Source: Tenacibaculum sp. M341
Lineage (GTDB): Bacteria > Bacteroidota > Bacteroidia > Flavobacteriales > Flavobacteriaceae
DNA: 64,000 nt
Direction of reading: 5' to 3'
Assembly (NCBI RefSeq): GCF_004337695.1
Contig: NZ_SJXJ01000017.1
Coordinates: forward strand, 1-64,000
Positions 16,141 through 25,500 of this stretch are shown here, in pieces. A program made the position numbers and the translations under genes. The notes beneath the pieces are model-generated. The model made no database searches. It saw only the letters and a list, made by a program, of their open reading frames with translations, and was not told where the DNA came from. How positions within the stretch are numbered: position 1 is the first letter of the stretch; every line of letters starts with the position of its first letter.

Positions 16141-17007
16141 ATGAACTACTTAGCAATTACTTGGGATTGGAATCCTGAGATTTTTAATGTTGGCGGATTT
16201 AGTATTCGATGGTATAGTTTAATGTTTGTAATAGCATTTATACTAGGAACGCAATTAATGAAGAAGATTTTTCTAGAAGATAAAATTCCACAAGAAAAAA
16301 TGGACCCTCTTTTCATGTATACGTTTGTATCAATGCTTATTGGTATGCGTTTAGGAGAAGTCTTTTTTTACAGTTGGTCTGATTATCAAGACAATTTACT
16401 ACAGATAATTTTACCTTTTAGAAGGCAAGAAGGAGCAGAAATGTTATTTGGAATTGTAAAAGGGTGGAAATTTACTGGGATTTCTGGGTTTGCAAGTCAT
16501 GGTGCAGCAGTTTCTATTCCTATAGCGTTATACTTTTATACCAAAAAACATTTAGATAAATCTTGGTTATTTATACTTGACAGAATGGGGATAATGGTTG
16601 CTTTAGCAGGTTTCTTTATTAGATTAGGAAACTTCTTCAATTCTGAAATCTACGGAAAGCCAACAGGGTCTAGTTTTGGAGTAATTTTTAAGAGAGCGGG
16701 AGAGAAGGTGCCAGCACATCCAACACAATTATATGAAGCGTTTAGTTACCTAATATTATTCTTCATTTTATGGCGTTTGTATTGGAAAACAGATAAAAAA
16801 CTGAAAGAAGGATATTTGTTTGGAGTTTTTATGATTGCTTTATGGTCGTTACGTTTCTTTATAGAGTTTGTAAAGAAAGCTCAAGTAGCAACCAGAGAAG
16901 ATTGGGTATTCAATTCATTAAATACAGGACAAGTTTTAAGTATCCCATTGGTATTGATAGGTGTTTGGTTAGTGTTTAGAAAATCAAAAACTGAAACAAA
17001 TAATTAA
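16141..17007 (+). CDS. lgt: Prolipoprotein diacylglyceryl transferase
   Basis: 288 aa polytopic membrane enzyme that adds diacylglyceryl to the lipobox cysteine of prolipoproteins, many of which are encoded in this window. It has about seven membrane helices, the signature RLGNFFNSEIYGKPT, and the catalytic HPTQLYEA motif. It is last gene of cysS-yidD-lgt, before a terminator at 17040. Confidence 0.95.
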   Translation: MNYLAITWDWNPEIFNVGGFSIRWYSLMFVIAFILGTQLMKKIFLEDKIPQEKMDPLFMYTFVSMLIGMRLGEVFFYSWSDYQDNLLQIILPFRRQEGAEMLFGIVKGWKFTGISGFASHGAAVSIPIALYFYTKKHLDKSWLFILDRMGIMVALAGFFIRLGNFFNSEIYGKPTGSSFGVIFKRAGEKVPAHPTQLYEAFSYLILFFILWRLYWKTDKKLKEGYLFGVFMIALWSLRFFIEFVKKAQVATREDWVFNSLNTGQVLSIPLVLIGVWLVFRKSKTETNN

Positions 17008-17039
17008 TTAGCATACAGCTATTAATAATAACAATAGTA

Positions 17040-17083
17040 AAAAATCCATTCTAGAATTTCACTAGAATGGATTTTTTGTTTTT
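17040..17083 (+). terminator. Terminator of the cysS-yidD-lgt unit
   Basis: 14-bp stem AAAATCCATTCTAG / CTAGAATGGATTTT followed by a T-run. Confidence 0.85.
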
Positions 17084-17141
17084 ACAAAAACGTTGTAAAT
17101 TTTAGTAATTATTTTAATTAACCAAATAAAAATTTTCAATT

Positions 17142-17330
17142 ATTTTTAAAAACGTAGAGAAATTAGGAAAAAAACTAACTAAATCAGAACAAAAAACAGT
17201 TAACGGAGGTGTTACATTATTTTGTTTCACATGGCAAGATTGCTATGATTTAGATCCAACAGCTAGTATAGGAGATTATTCTTGTGTAAGAAGTCCTTAC
17301 GAAGGATATGGATATTGTGTTTATAATTAA
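17142..17330 (+). CDS. Double-glycine-leader peptide precursor, Cys-rich, no standard start codon
   Basis: The frame from TAA at 17127-17129 to TAA at 17328-17330 encodes a leader KNVEKLGKKLTKSEQKTVNGG that ends in GG, then a core of about 39 residues with four Cys and many Tyr (VTLFCFTWQDCYDLDP...). The LGKxLTKxEQKxVNGG pattern matches the bacteriocin-type GG leaders of Bacteroidota cleaved by C39 peptidase exporters. No ATG, GTG or TTG lies in the frame; by comparison with the second peptide at 20300, the start would be ATT at 17142. So it is either initiated at ATT or has lost its start. No maturation or export gene is adjacent. A terminator follows at 17357. Confidence 0.6.
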   Translation: MFKNVEKLGKKLTKSEQKTVNGGVTLFCFTWQDCYDLDPTASIGDYSCVRSPYEGYGYCVYN

Positions 17331-17356
17331 GAAAGCATAATAGTTTACAAAATAAA

Positions 17357-17398
17357 AAGTCCCATTTTAAATTTTAAAATGGGACTTTTCTTATTTAA
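17357..17398 (+). terminator. Terminator after the first GG-leader peptide
   Basis: Stem AAGTCCCATTTTAAA / TTTTAAAATGGGACTT followed by TTCTTATTT; on the other strand it can also serve the convergent mannosidase gene. Confidence 0.8.
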
Positions 17399-17433
17399 AA
17401 GTTTTAAAAGGCTATTTAAGCTGTTTTTATATT

Positions 17434-20031
17434 TTAAAGTTCATCATCTTTGTAGCTATCTACCAAACTCATTACTTTTAATGCATTTTTAAAATCACTA
17501 ATTGTGTTATAATTACCTTTTTTAATCTTTATAGTTTTTTGTGTGTTAGGTAACAAGTTAAAGTAGTTGTCAGAAAAATTTTCATCAAAATTACCCGCAG
17601 CAAATACTCCTATTGCTAGTTTTTTGTTTTCAATAGTTATTGAATAAGAATCATTGTTTTCAGTAACACTAAATGAAATTTCTGGATCAGGCAACACTAA
17701 TTCTTTAAAAGGAACTATAAAGAACTGTTTATCGTCAATAATATTATTATTTGTAGAAAGAGTTGCTTGTAAAAATGAATTGTTAAACTTATCTTTAAAT
17801 AGATCAAGTTCTTTTTTAGATAATTTGATATAAGTTTCAGAACTGTTAGCCTTAACAAGAATGTCTTTTTTCCATGATTTAAGCTCTTCACCATTAAAAT
17901 TTAATAGTTGTATCGTTAAGTTTGTATTTAAGTCTTGGAGAGAGTCAGTAGCAATTACAACGGCAATATCATCTTCTTGTTTATCGAAGCTAACAATTGT
18001 CTTTTTAAAAGATTTTTTTACACCATAATGTAATGCTTTCCATTTACCAAAATAATCAATACTAGACCACGAAGCTACAGGCCAACAGTCGTTAATTTGC
18101 CAGTATAATGATCCCATACAACGAGCTCTATTTTTACGGTGCGCTTCTATACCAGTAGAAATTCCGTAAGCTTGTAATAAATGACTAACATATAAGAAGC
18201 TTTCAAAGTCTTTAGGTTTTTTGTAATGGCGCAACATATACTCTTCTATAGTGCCATTTCCAATACTTGATCTTTGATGTGATTTCATTACTTCAGAAAA
18301 GATATCATGATCTTCAGGTAAAGCATATTTATTTACAGTTGAAAGTTCTGGAAAAGATTGAAATCCAAATTCCGACATAAATCGAGGGATTTTTACATTA
18401 TAGTTTTCAAAAGGTTCTTTACCCCACCATACGCCCCAATAATGAGCATCACCATCAGTATGAGATTCTGGAACACCTAGTTCACTACTAGGAGAGGATG
18501 CCCAGTATCTTCTATCAGCATCATATTTCTCTACTACCTCAGGAAGTACTTTATGGAAAATATCGGTATATGCTTTCCAAACTATTTCAGCCTTTTCTTT
18601 CGATTGCTTTTCTTCGGTTTGTTGTTTCCAACCCCAACGTTCCCATGCCGATAATACTTCGTTGTTACCGCACCATAACGCTATAGAGGTATGGTTTCGT
18701 AATCTTTTCACATTGTCTATAGCCTCTTGTTTTACGCTTTCTAAGAAATTGTCATCACCAGGGTACATAGCACAAGCAAACATAAAATCTTGCCAAACTA
18801 ATAATCCTTTTTCATCGCAAAGTTTGTAAAAGTCTTGATGTTCATATACACCACCACCCCAAACACGAATCATATTCATGTTTGCATCTTTAGCAGATTG
18901 TAAAATGTGTTCATAATTAGATTTATCAACACGTGGTAAAAAAATGTCTTGTGGTATGTAATTAGCCCCTTTCATAAAAGTAGGTTTTCCATTTACTTTA
19001 AAGTAAAAAGAGCTTCCAATAGAATCTTTTTCGGTAATTAACTCTACAGTTCTTAAACCAACTTTATGAGAAAAACTATCCGAATGTTTATCAGCAGAAA
19101 TTTTTATGTCAACATTGTATAAATGTTGTTTTCCCATTCCATTTGGCCACCATAATTCAGGATTTTCAATTTCAAAAGGGATATTGATAGAATTCATACC
19201 AGATTTAAGAGTATGTTCTTCTTTTTTTACTGGTTGGTTGTTTACAAAAACCTCAATAGTACTCTTTTCAAAAGGTTTATTAACATTCAGTGCTATTTTA
19301 GCATTTAAAGAAGCTTTTGTATCAATACTTTTTTGCTGAATAAAAACATCATCTATTTTAAAAGAATTCCAACTTCTTAAAATTACAGGTCTCCAAATAC
19401 CTGAAGTAACCAATCTTGGTCCCCAGTCCCATCCAAAATGATATCCAGCTTTTCTTGAGAAGATACTTACTTTTTTATTCTCTTCAACTTTACCTATTTC
19501 AGCAAGATCATTATCAGAAACAGTTATGTTATAATCAATAGCATCGTGTTTTTTAATTCCTTCTTTAATAGGTGATATTAATAATACACGTAATTCATTT
19601 GTCTCTTTTTTTACATAGGGTTTTACATCTACTTTATAGCTTCTGAACATATTATCTGTTTCTAAAATAAGAGAATCGTTCACAAAAATTTTAGCATAAG
19701 TATCTAAGCCTTTAAATTCTAGTTCAATATTTTCGTTTGATAACTCTTCTTCGGTTACAGAGAAATTAGTTTTATATTCCCAATCTTCTTTGTCTATCCA
19801 TTGAACATCATGTTCATTTAATCTGTAAAAAGGATCTTTTATTTCTTTGTTAGCTAGTAAATCAGTATGAACAGTTCCTGGTACCGTAGCGTTTTTCCAT
19901 TCGCTATCATCAGCTTTTTTAAACTGCCAATTAGTATGAAGCTCTTTTACATTTACAAAGGATGCTTTTTTACATCCAATGGTGGCAAAAAGGATAAAAA
20001 GAGCACCATAAATATGCCAATATGTTTTCAT
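17434..20031 (-). CDS. Beta-mannosidase, GH2 family, lipoprotein
   Basis: 865 aa. The N-terminus is a lipoprotein signal (MKTYWHIYGALFILFATIGC). It is followed by a GH2 sugar-binding domain (NWQFKKADDSEW...VPGTVHTDLL), an immunoglobulin-like middle, and a TIM barrel with acid/base Glu in CGNNEVLSAW and nucleophile Glu in FMSEFGFQSFP. Motifs such as GVYEHQDFYKLCDEKGLLVW and YWQINDCWPVASWSSIDYFG are typical of the mannosidase branch. It removes terminal beta-mannose, most likely at the cell surface or in the periplasm. It is flanked by two GG-leader peptide units on the opposite strand and is not part of a visible polysaccharide locus. Confidence 0.92.
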   Translation of the reverse strand: MKTYWHIYGALFILFATIGCKKASFVNVKELHTNWQFKKADDSEWKNATVPGTVHTDLLANKEIKDPFYRLNEHDVQWIDKEDWEYKTNFSVTEEELSNENIELEFKGLDTYAKIFVNDSLILETDNMFRSYKVDVKPYVKKETNELRVLLISPIKEGIKKHDAIDYNITVSDNDLAEIGKVEENKKVSIFSRKAGYHFGWDWGPRLVTSGIWRPVILRSWNSFKIDDVFIQQKSIDTKASLNAKIALNVNKPFEKSTIEVFVNNQPVKKEEHTLKSGMNSINIPFEIENPELWWPNGMGKQHLYNVDIKISADKHSDSFSHKVGLRTVELITEKDSIGSSFYFKVNGKPTFMKGANYIPQDIFLPRVDKSNYEHILQSAKDANMNMIRVWGGGVYEHQDFYKLCDEKGLLVWQDFMFACAMYPGDDNFLESVKQEAIDNVKRLRNHTSIALWCGNNEVLSAWERWGWKQQTEEKQSKEKAEIVWKAYTDIFHKVLPEVVEKYDADRRYWASSPSSELGVPESHTDGDAHYWGVWWGKEPFENYNVKIPRFMSEFGFQSFPELSTVNKYALPEDHDIFSEVMKSHQRSSIGNGTIEEYMLRHYKKPKDFESFLYVSHLLQAYGISTGIEAHRKNRARCMGSLYWQINDCWPVASWSSIDYFGKWKALHYGVKKSFKKTIVSFDKQEDDIAVVIATDSLQDLNTNLTIQLLNFNGEELKSWKKDILVKANSSETYIKLSKKELDLFKDKFNNSFLQATLSTNNNIIDDKQFFIVPFKELVLPDPEISFSVTENNDSYSITIENKKLAIGVFAAGNFDENFSDNYFNLLPNTQKTIKIKKGNYNTISDFKNALKVMSLVDSYKDDEL

Positions 20032-20299
20032 AAGTTAAATTGATTTGGTTTGTAAACTTAATCTACCAAGTTAATCAAATTAAAAAGAAAAAAGTTTGAC
20101 TTTTTCTGACATATTATTAGCCTATTTTAACTTTAAAGGTTTAATATAGAAAGAATTATTTTTGTAACGATTTGATTATAAGTTTTGAAAAAAACAATAA
20201 CGAATATGAAATAGATTGTTTCATTTATTTCTTATTGTGTATTTAGATGAAAATTAAGACTTTGAAAGGAATATTAATTAATCATATAATTTAAAACAA

Positions 20300-20494
20300 A
20301 TGAAAAAAATATTAACCATTGGGAAGACTTTAAGTAAAAAGTAACAAGAAGAGATTACAGGAGGTATATTACCTATACTTATTGATACACGTAGTTGTGT
20401 AGAAGTATGTAGAGCTGCAACTACTCGTACTAAATGTGTAAGAGAACATTGTGTTTACTTCTGTGATGGTAAAGGAGGATATGTAATAGCATAG
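20300..20494 (+). pseudogene. Second double-glycine-leader peptide precursor, stop codon in the leader
   Basis: From ATG at 20300 the leader reads MKKILTIGKTLSKK, then TAA at 20342-20344, then QEEITGG and a 42-residue Cys-rich core (ILPILIDTRSCVEVCRAATT...) ending at TAG 20492-20494. Put Glu or Gln in place of the TAA and the leader is the standard LSKKEQEEITGG type. Five cysteines lie in the core. The ORF is otherwise intact and is followed by a strong terminator (20530-20568), so this is a recent nonsense mutation, a recoded stop, or a base error. A C39-type transporter would be needed to process it and none is in the window. Confidence 0.7.
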
Positions 20495-20529
20495 TTTACC
20501 TTTTCATAAAGAAATATCCATATAAAGTG

Positions 20530-20568
20530 AAAAACCATCTGCATTGCAGATGGTTTTTTATTTTTTGA
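20530..20568. terminator. Bidirectional terminator
   Basis: Stem AAAACCATCTGCA / TGCAGATGGTTTT followed by a T-rich run; it serves the second GG-leader peptide and the convergent TonB receptor gene. Confidence 0.85.
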
Positions 20569-20582
20569 TAAGAATAAGTAAT

Positions 20583-23030
20583 CTAAAACTTCATTTTAAG
20601 TTTTACATTTAATACTCTACCAGTCATAAAATTAGGAATACCTATTTGTTGTCTACTAAAAATATCTCTAACCCAAGTGTTTGTGATAGAGTTTTGAATG
20701 TCAAACATGTTGAATAATTCTAAACCAGCGGTTAATTCTTCAAAATTACCTAAAAAGTTACTGGTAGCTTTTTTATTAGCATCCACAAAAACATATGAAA
20801 CACCAATATCGGCACGCCTGTAATCTCTTAATCTATTCTGAAAATTATATACATCTGCATAAGCAGGTGCTCCACCAGGTACACCAGAATTATATACTAA
20901 ATTCAGGTAAGCCTTTAAGTCAGGTAGGTTAGGAACATAATCTTGAAAAAGTACTCCAAACTTAATTCTTTGATCCGTAGGACGTGCAATGTAACCTCTG
21001 TTACCAATATTTTCTTCTGTTTTTAAATACCCAAAACTTACCCAGCTATCATTTCCAGGAACAAATTCACCATTCAATCTAACATCTAAACCATAAGCAT
21101 AAGCAGCGGTAATATTATCAGCTCTATAACGAATACGAACATTATCTATAGAATATGCATTTACATCGCTTAAATCTTTATAATACAATTCTGTTACAAG
21201 TTTAAAAGGGCGATTCCACATGGTAAAACTATAATCGTTTCCTAAGACAGCGTGAATTGATTTTTGAGCTTTTACATTCGGATTTACATTTCCGTCATAT
21301 CCTCTTAATTCTTTATAAAAAGGAGGTTGTGCGTACATACCACCAGATATTCTAAAAAGTATGTCTTTGTCCCAGTCTGGCTTGATGGCAAATTGTACTC
21401 TAGGACTAATAATGGTTTGGTTAACAGCTGCTGAAATTCCATCATTTACAGACCAATGTTGAGCTCTAACACCAAGGTTAAACCATATTTGATGATCATT
21501 CCAATTTGTTTTTCTGCTAAATTGAACAAAACCAGTAACCCTGTTAATGTCTACATTATTTTGAGCTCTTACTTGTTGGAAAGGTTCTAAAGGTCCCGTA
21601 AAAGGTGTGTATGGTTGATCGTTTATGATATTTAATAATGGAGGACGCACAGAAAAACCAACACTATCAATAACAATCCATTCTCTAATTCGGTCTTTTA
21701 TATTTTCTGTTTGATATTTTACACCAGCTCTCCATTCGTTATCGTTGTCTTTTAAAGTAGCTCTAACTTGTACATTGCTAATTAATGCATCTAAATCGTT
21801 ACGAGCATGATCAAATTGAGATCCTATACCTTGTGTAAATTCAGCTTCACCAAAGTTTTCATCTCCAATATTAGTGTTTACTTCTCCTAATCTGTAAGCG
21901 GCAAAAATATCAAAGTATTCTTCTTCTTGTGTATTGAAAGAAGAAACAGTTCCGGTTAATTTTAGATTATCGTTAACCTCATAATCAGCAGAAATAGCAC
22001 CAAATAAAGTTTGAAAAGCATCTTTTTCTTGTCCTTGGTAAAGAATTGTCAACTGAATAGGGTCTGCTACTGTACCAGCACGAGTTTGTCGTGTTAATGG
22101 TTGGTAATTATAATTGTTTAGTGAAAAATTACCTAAAAAGTTTAAAGTTAATTTTTTATTTAATTCATAAGATAAATAAGTTTGTACATCTGTAAAATTA
22201 GGTCTAAAGTTAACTTCAGTTTGCTTATTATTTACAAGTAAACTATTATCTCTGTAGCGAGCACTTACAATAGCACTTAATTTATTATTAAGAAAAACAC
22301 CTTCTGTAGTGGCACTTGCTCCTAATAAACTTAAGTCAATTTGTGTTTGAAATTTTTTGGGTTTCCTGTAGGTAATATCTAAAACAGAAGATAAACGATC
22401 TCCATATTTTGCTTGAAAACCACCAGCAGAAAAATCAATATTTTGTACCATGTGAGGATTTATAAAACTTAATCCTTCTTGTTGACCAGATCTAATTAAA
22501 AAAGGTCTGTAAACTTCAATACCGTTTACATATACTAAATTTTCATCAAAGTTTCCTCCTCTAACATTATATTGTGTACTTAATTCATTATTGTTACTTA
22601 CTCCAGGTAATGTCATTAAAACGGATTCAACTCCAGCATTAGGTCCTACAATAGTTTCAACTTTCTGGGTGTCTATTTTTGTAATACCTTGTGCTTCTTT
22701 TCTTTGATCTTTTACTATAATTTCATCTAATTCTTCATTTTTATTAGATAAAATAGGGGAGAAGGTAATAGTTTTTTGTCCTCTAGTAGTAAACTTTTTT
22801 ACGATGGTTTTATATGAAACATGGGTAAAAGTAACTGCTACTGTTTTTCTAATAGGAATTTTAAATTCATAATTCCCGTTGTTATCAGTAGTGGTTCCTT
22901 TGTTTAAAAAACTAATGGCAACTCCTTCTATGGGTTTATTTGATTTGTCAACTATTTGTCCTTTTACAGTTGACATTCTTTGACCAAAAATAATAAGAGG
23001 AAATAAAAGTGTAAGTAATAATGTTCTCAA
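20583..23030 (-). CDS. TonB-dependent receptor with carboxypeptidase-regulatory-like domain
   Basis: 815 aa. Signal (MRTLLLTLLFPLIIFGQ), a beta-sandwich regulatory domain (VKGQIVDKSNKPIEGVAISF) over about residues 20-105, a plug domain (LMTLPGVSNNNELSTQYNVR) and a 22-strand-type barrel ending in NVKLKMKF. The start is TTG at 23030, 6 nt after the stop of the upstream M23 gene, with no ATG alternative, so translation is coupled to it. The substrate is unknown; there is no SusD partner, so glycan import is unlikely, and a siderophore or peptide is possible. Confidence 0.92.
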   Translation of the reverse strand: MRTLLLTLLFPLIIFGQRMSTVKGQIVDKSNKPIEGVAISFLNKGTTTDNNGNYEFKIPIRKTVAVTFTHVSYKTIVKKFTTRGQKTITFSPILSNKNEELDEIIVKDQRKEAQGITKIDTQKVETIVGPNAGVESVLMTLPGVSNNNELSTQYNVRGGNFDENLVYVNGIEVYRPFLIRSGQQEGLSFINPHMVQNIDFSAGGFQAKYGDRLSSVLDITYRKPKKFQTQIDLSLLGASATTEGVFLNNKLSAIVSARYRDNSLLVNNKQTEVNFRPNFTDVQTYLSYELNKKLTLNFLGNFSLNNYNYQPLTRQTRAGTVADPIQLTILYQGQEKDAFQTLFGAISADYEVNDNLKLTGTVSSFNTQEEEYFDIFAAYRLGEVNTNIGDENFGEAEFTQGIGSQFDHARNDLDALISNVQVRATLKDNDNEWRAGVKYQTENIKDRIREWIVIDSVGFSVRPPLLNIINDQPYTPFTGPLEPFQQVRAQNNVDINRVTGFVQFSRKTNWNDHQIWFNLGVRAQHWSVNDGISAAVNQTIISPRVQFAIKPDWDKDILFRISGGMYAQPPFYKELRGYDGNVNPNVKAQKSIHAVLGNDYSFTMWNRPFKLVTELYYKDLSDVNAYSIDNVRIRYRADNITAAYAYGLDVRLNGEFVPGNDSWVSFGYLKTEENIGNRGYIARPTDQRIKFGVLFQDYVPNLPDLKAYLNLVYNSGVPGGAPAYADVYNFQNRLRDYRRADIGVSYVFVDANKKATSNFLGNFEELTAGLELFNMFDIQNSITNTWVRDIFSRQQIGIPNFMTGRVLNVKLKMKF

Positions 23031-23036
23031 AATAAT

Positions 23037-24731
23037 CTATTCTTTACGGTAAAATGTGGTTGAAAGTGTTTTTGTATTTCCCACATTATCTGAAACTACA
23101 ATTTTAAAAATATGTTTAGACCCTACCAACTTTTTATCGGTAAAATCGTATGTTAAAATACCTTTTTTATGATTGTATTCCATAAGAATCCACTCATTAT
23201 CTATAGTACCTCTAAAACTTTTAATGCCCGATTCTTTATCCTTTATTTTGACTTTCAGTGTTTTGTTCTGAGAAATCCATTTTCCATTAGAAAAATTAAC
23301 TAATGAAATTGTAGGTTTTATCGAATCGTACTTTAAAGTATAGCTTCCTAAAGATTTTTGATTTGTGTATACTTTATTTTGCTTTTTCTTGGTTGATACA
23401 TACCTTGGGTATTTAGGTTTACTAACGTTTGCTATGTAAACTTGTTGTCTTTGGGTAGCATTTAAATTTGATGTGTTAAATGTAAGTGTGAATTTTTTGT
23501 CTAAAGGTATAATAGGTTCATGAATTTTAGCAACTCCATTTTCCACTTCAAAATCTAAGAAAGTATCATAGTAAAAACTATTTTTAGGAATAGCTATAGA
23601 TACGTTTTCTTTTGTAAACTTGTGAAACTTTCCCGTTGTTATTTTATATTCGGTAGTGTCTTTTTCATACATTATTGGAGAACTTTCTACTCCTTTAATC
23701 GGAATTCGTAAAGTAGAGGTATTACCTTCATAATCTTTAGCAATAATATCTACTTTATAATTTTCGTGAGGATTTACAATTATTTTACCATCGTTTACTA
23801 AATCTTCATAAAGACTAAGTTTGTTTTTAGCTACTTTATGAGTTTTCTGAAATCTGTTTTTATATTTAGCATAATGTTCATAATCAATTAAAAGATTTAT
23901 GTATTTACTTTCAGCAAATGAAAAAGTTTCTAAATCATGATAATATACTTTTTCTCCATTTACGTTCATTTGTAAACTATAAATTCCATTTTTATTAGGA
24001 GCATCATCTAAACGATCAAAAACACTTACCCCAAAACCAATATTACCGCTAGCTGTAAAATGCTCAGCTACGTAATTTCCTTTGCCTAAGTTTTTAATAG
24101 GAATAATCGTTTTATTATTAGAATTATTAATTCTTGAATCTTTATCCAATGGAAAAATCATTAACTTTTGAATAGATGGAGACTTGGTATCTTTAGCTGT
24201 TAATCCAAAATGCATTGGATTGATTATTTTTTCAGTTTTAGAATCTCTTATTTCGTAGTGTAAATGTGGACCACCTGAACTACCTGTATCTCCAGAATAA
24301 GCTATTAAATCACCCTTTTCAAATACAAATTTATCTTCAGCAGGAAACAAATTACCAGTGTAATAATTTTGTTTACTATACTGTGTTTTTTTTACATATT
24401 CTTGAATTTCTGGCGAAAACTTTTGTAAATGAGCATACACTGTGGTATGACCACTAGGGTGTTTCATGTACAATACTTTACCAAAACCATATTGAGCAAC
24501 TTTAATTCTATAAATATATCCGCTTGCGGGTGCATAAATAGGAATTCCTTCGCGTTGTTGTGTTTTAATATCAATACCAGAATGAAAATGATTACTTCTT
24601 AATTCACCAAAAGTACCTGCAAGTACGATGGGGATTTTCATAGGCGGAGCAAAATACTCTTGTGGGTATTTCTTTTGAGAAGTTCCCAACACGCAAAAAG
24701 ATAAGAATAGGAGTGTAAAATAATATTTCAA
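23037..24731 (-). CDS. M23 family metallopeptidase (LytM domain)
   Basis: 564 aa. Signal MKYYFTLLFLSFCVLGTSQ. The LytM domain follows directly: HFHSGIDIKTQQREGIPIYA (zinc His and Asp), then HTTVYAHLQKF and the HLHYEIRD motif within about residues 45-175. The rest is beta-rich without a recognised domain. It cleaves or regulates cleavage of peptidoglycan cross-links. The start codon is TTG at 24731. It forms a two-gene operon with the TonB-dependent receptor, a pairing seen in other flavobacteria. Confidence 0.9.
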   Translation of the reverse strand: MKYYFTLLFLSFCVLGTSQKKYPQEYFAPPMKIPIVLAGTFGELRSNHFHSGIDIKTQQREGIPIYAPASGYIYRIKVAQYGFGKVLYMKHPSGHTTVYAHLQKFSPEIQEYVKKTQYSKQNYYTGNLFPAEDKFVFEKGDLIAYSGDTGSSGGPHLHYEIRDSKTEKIINPMHFGLTAKDTKSPSIQKLMIFPLDKDSRINNSNNKTIIPIKNLGKGNYVAEHFTASGNIGFGVSVFDRLDDAPNKNGIYSLQMNVNGEKVYYHDLETFSFAESKYINLLIDYEHYAKYKNRFQKTHKVAKNKLSLYEDLVNDGKIIVNPHENYKVDIIAKDYEGNTSTLRIPIKGVESSPIMYEKDTTEYKITTGKFHKFTKENVSIAIPKNSFYYDTFLDFEVENGVAKIHEPIIPLDKKFTLTFNTSNLNATQRQQVYIANVSKPKYPRYVSTKKKQNKVYTNQKSLGSYTLKYDSIKPTISLVNFSNGKWISQNKTLKVKIKDKESGIKSFRGTIDNEWILMEYNHKKGILTYDFTDKKLVGSKHIFKIVVSDNVGNTKTLSTTFYRKE

Positions 24732-24843
24732 ATCGTCTCAGTTTACTAACAAAAGTACTAAAATAATGCCAAAATTTATTTTACTGGAAACCAGTGGTTT
24801 GATAAAAAAACTACAAACAGTTGCGATTTTTAAATGAGATTGT

Positions 24844-24851
24844 TAACTTTG
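24844..24851 (+). promoter_or_regulatory. Promoter -7 element (TAACTTTG) of the zapA operon
   Basis: TAnnTTTG match 28 nt before the ATG at 24879. Confidence 0.5.
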
Positions 24852-24878
24852 TTGAAATAGTTTATTCACATCAAATAA

Positions 24879-25169
24879 ATGAATGATACATTAGAAGCAA
24901 TTCATTTACTGGAAGTTAAAATTAAAGATCTGGTAACGAAATATGAATTTTTAAAAAAGGAAAACGAAATATTGCTTCAACAAAATGGTCAAACGCAAAT
25001 TTTATTAAGTGAAACTAGGCAGCAATTAGATAATCAAAGAAAACAATTTGATATTTTAAAAGTTGCAAAAACTATGGAAGGCAGTAGTGAAGATACGAGA
25101 AATACAAAACTCAAGATAAATGCTTTAATAAGAGAAATAGATAAATGTATATTACTCTTAAACGCATAA
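24879..25169 (+). CDS. Coiled-coil protein upstream of zapA
   Basis: 96 aa, almost entirely heptad-like helix (LLEVKIKDLVTKYEFLKKEN, QQLDNQRKQFDILK). It resembles ZapB in size and shape, but I would not assign that name from sequence alone. Its place 16 nt before zapA suggests a Z-ring accessory role, in the cytoplasm at the division site. Confidence 0.82.
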   Translation: MNDTLEAIHLLEVKIKDLVTKYEFLKKENEILLQQNGQTQILLSETRQQLDNQRKQFDILKVAKTMEGSSEDTRNTKLKINALIREIDKCILLLNA

Positions 25170-25185
25170 TAAGTTCTTTGTAAAA

Positions 25186-25476
25186 ATGGAAAAAATTAAA
25201 GTTAATGTTATCATAGCTGGCAGAAGTTACCCTCTTATTGTAAATAATGAACAAGAAGAGGAAGGAATGAGGAAAGCAGCTAAAAATATCAATGATTTAA
25301 TTTTGAATTTTGAACAAAACTATGCGGTAGCAGACAAACAAGATGTGTTAGCAATGTGCGCACTTCAGTTTGCTTCTAAGTTAGAAATTAATACTATCAA
25401 AGAAGCAGATGATGCTATAAAAGCATTAAGTAAAATAAATGAGATAGCTAATTTGTTGGATCATCATTTAAAATAA
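25186..25476 (+). CDS. zapA: Cell division protein ZapA
   Basis: 96 aa. It begins MEKIKVNVIIAGRSYPLIVN, the beta-strand start of ZapA, then EEEGMRKAAKNINDLI and a C-terminal coiled coil. ZapA cross-links FtsZ filaments. The next element downstream is a 6S RNA, a neighbour also found in other bacteria, and then rny. Confidence 0.92.
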   Translation: MEKIKVNVIIAGRSYPLIVNNEQEEEGMRKAAKNINDLILNFEQNYAVADKQDVLAMCALQFASKLEINTIKEADDAIKALSKINEIANLLDHHLK

Positions 25477-25500
25477 GTTCATCAATATAAAACATTAAGA

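Noticed and set aside
20247-20294. 15-codon ORF before the second GG-leader peptide
   Set aside because: It is too short and has no features; it probably lies in the untranslated leader of that gene.
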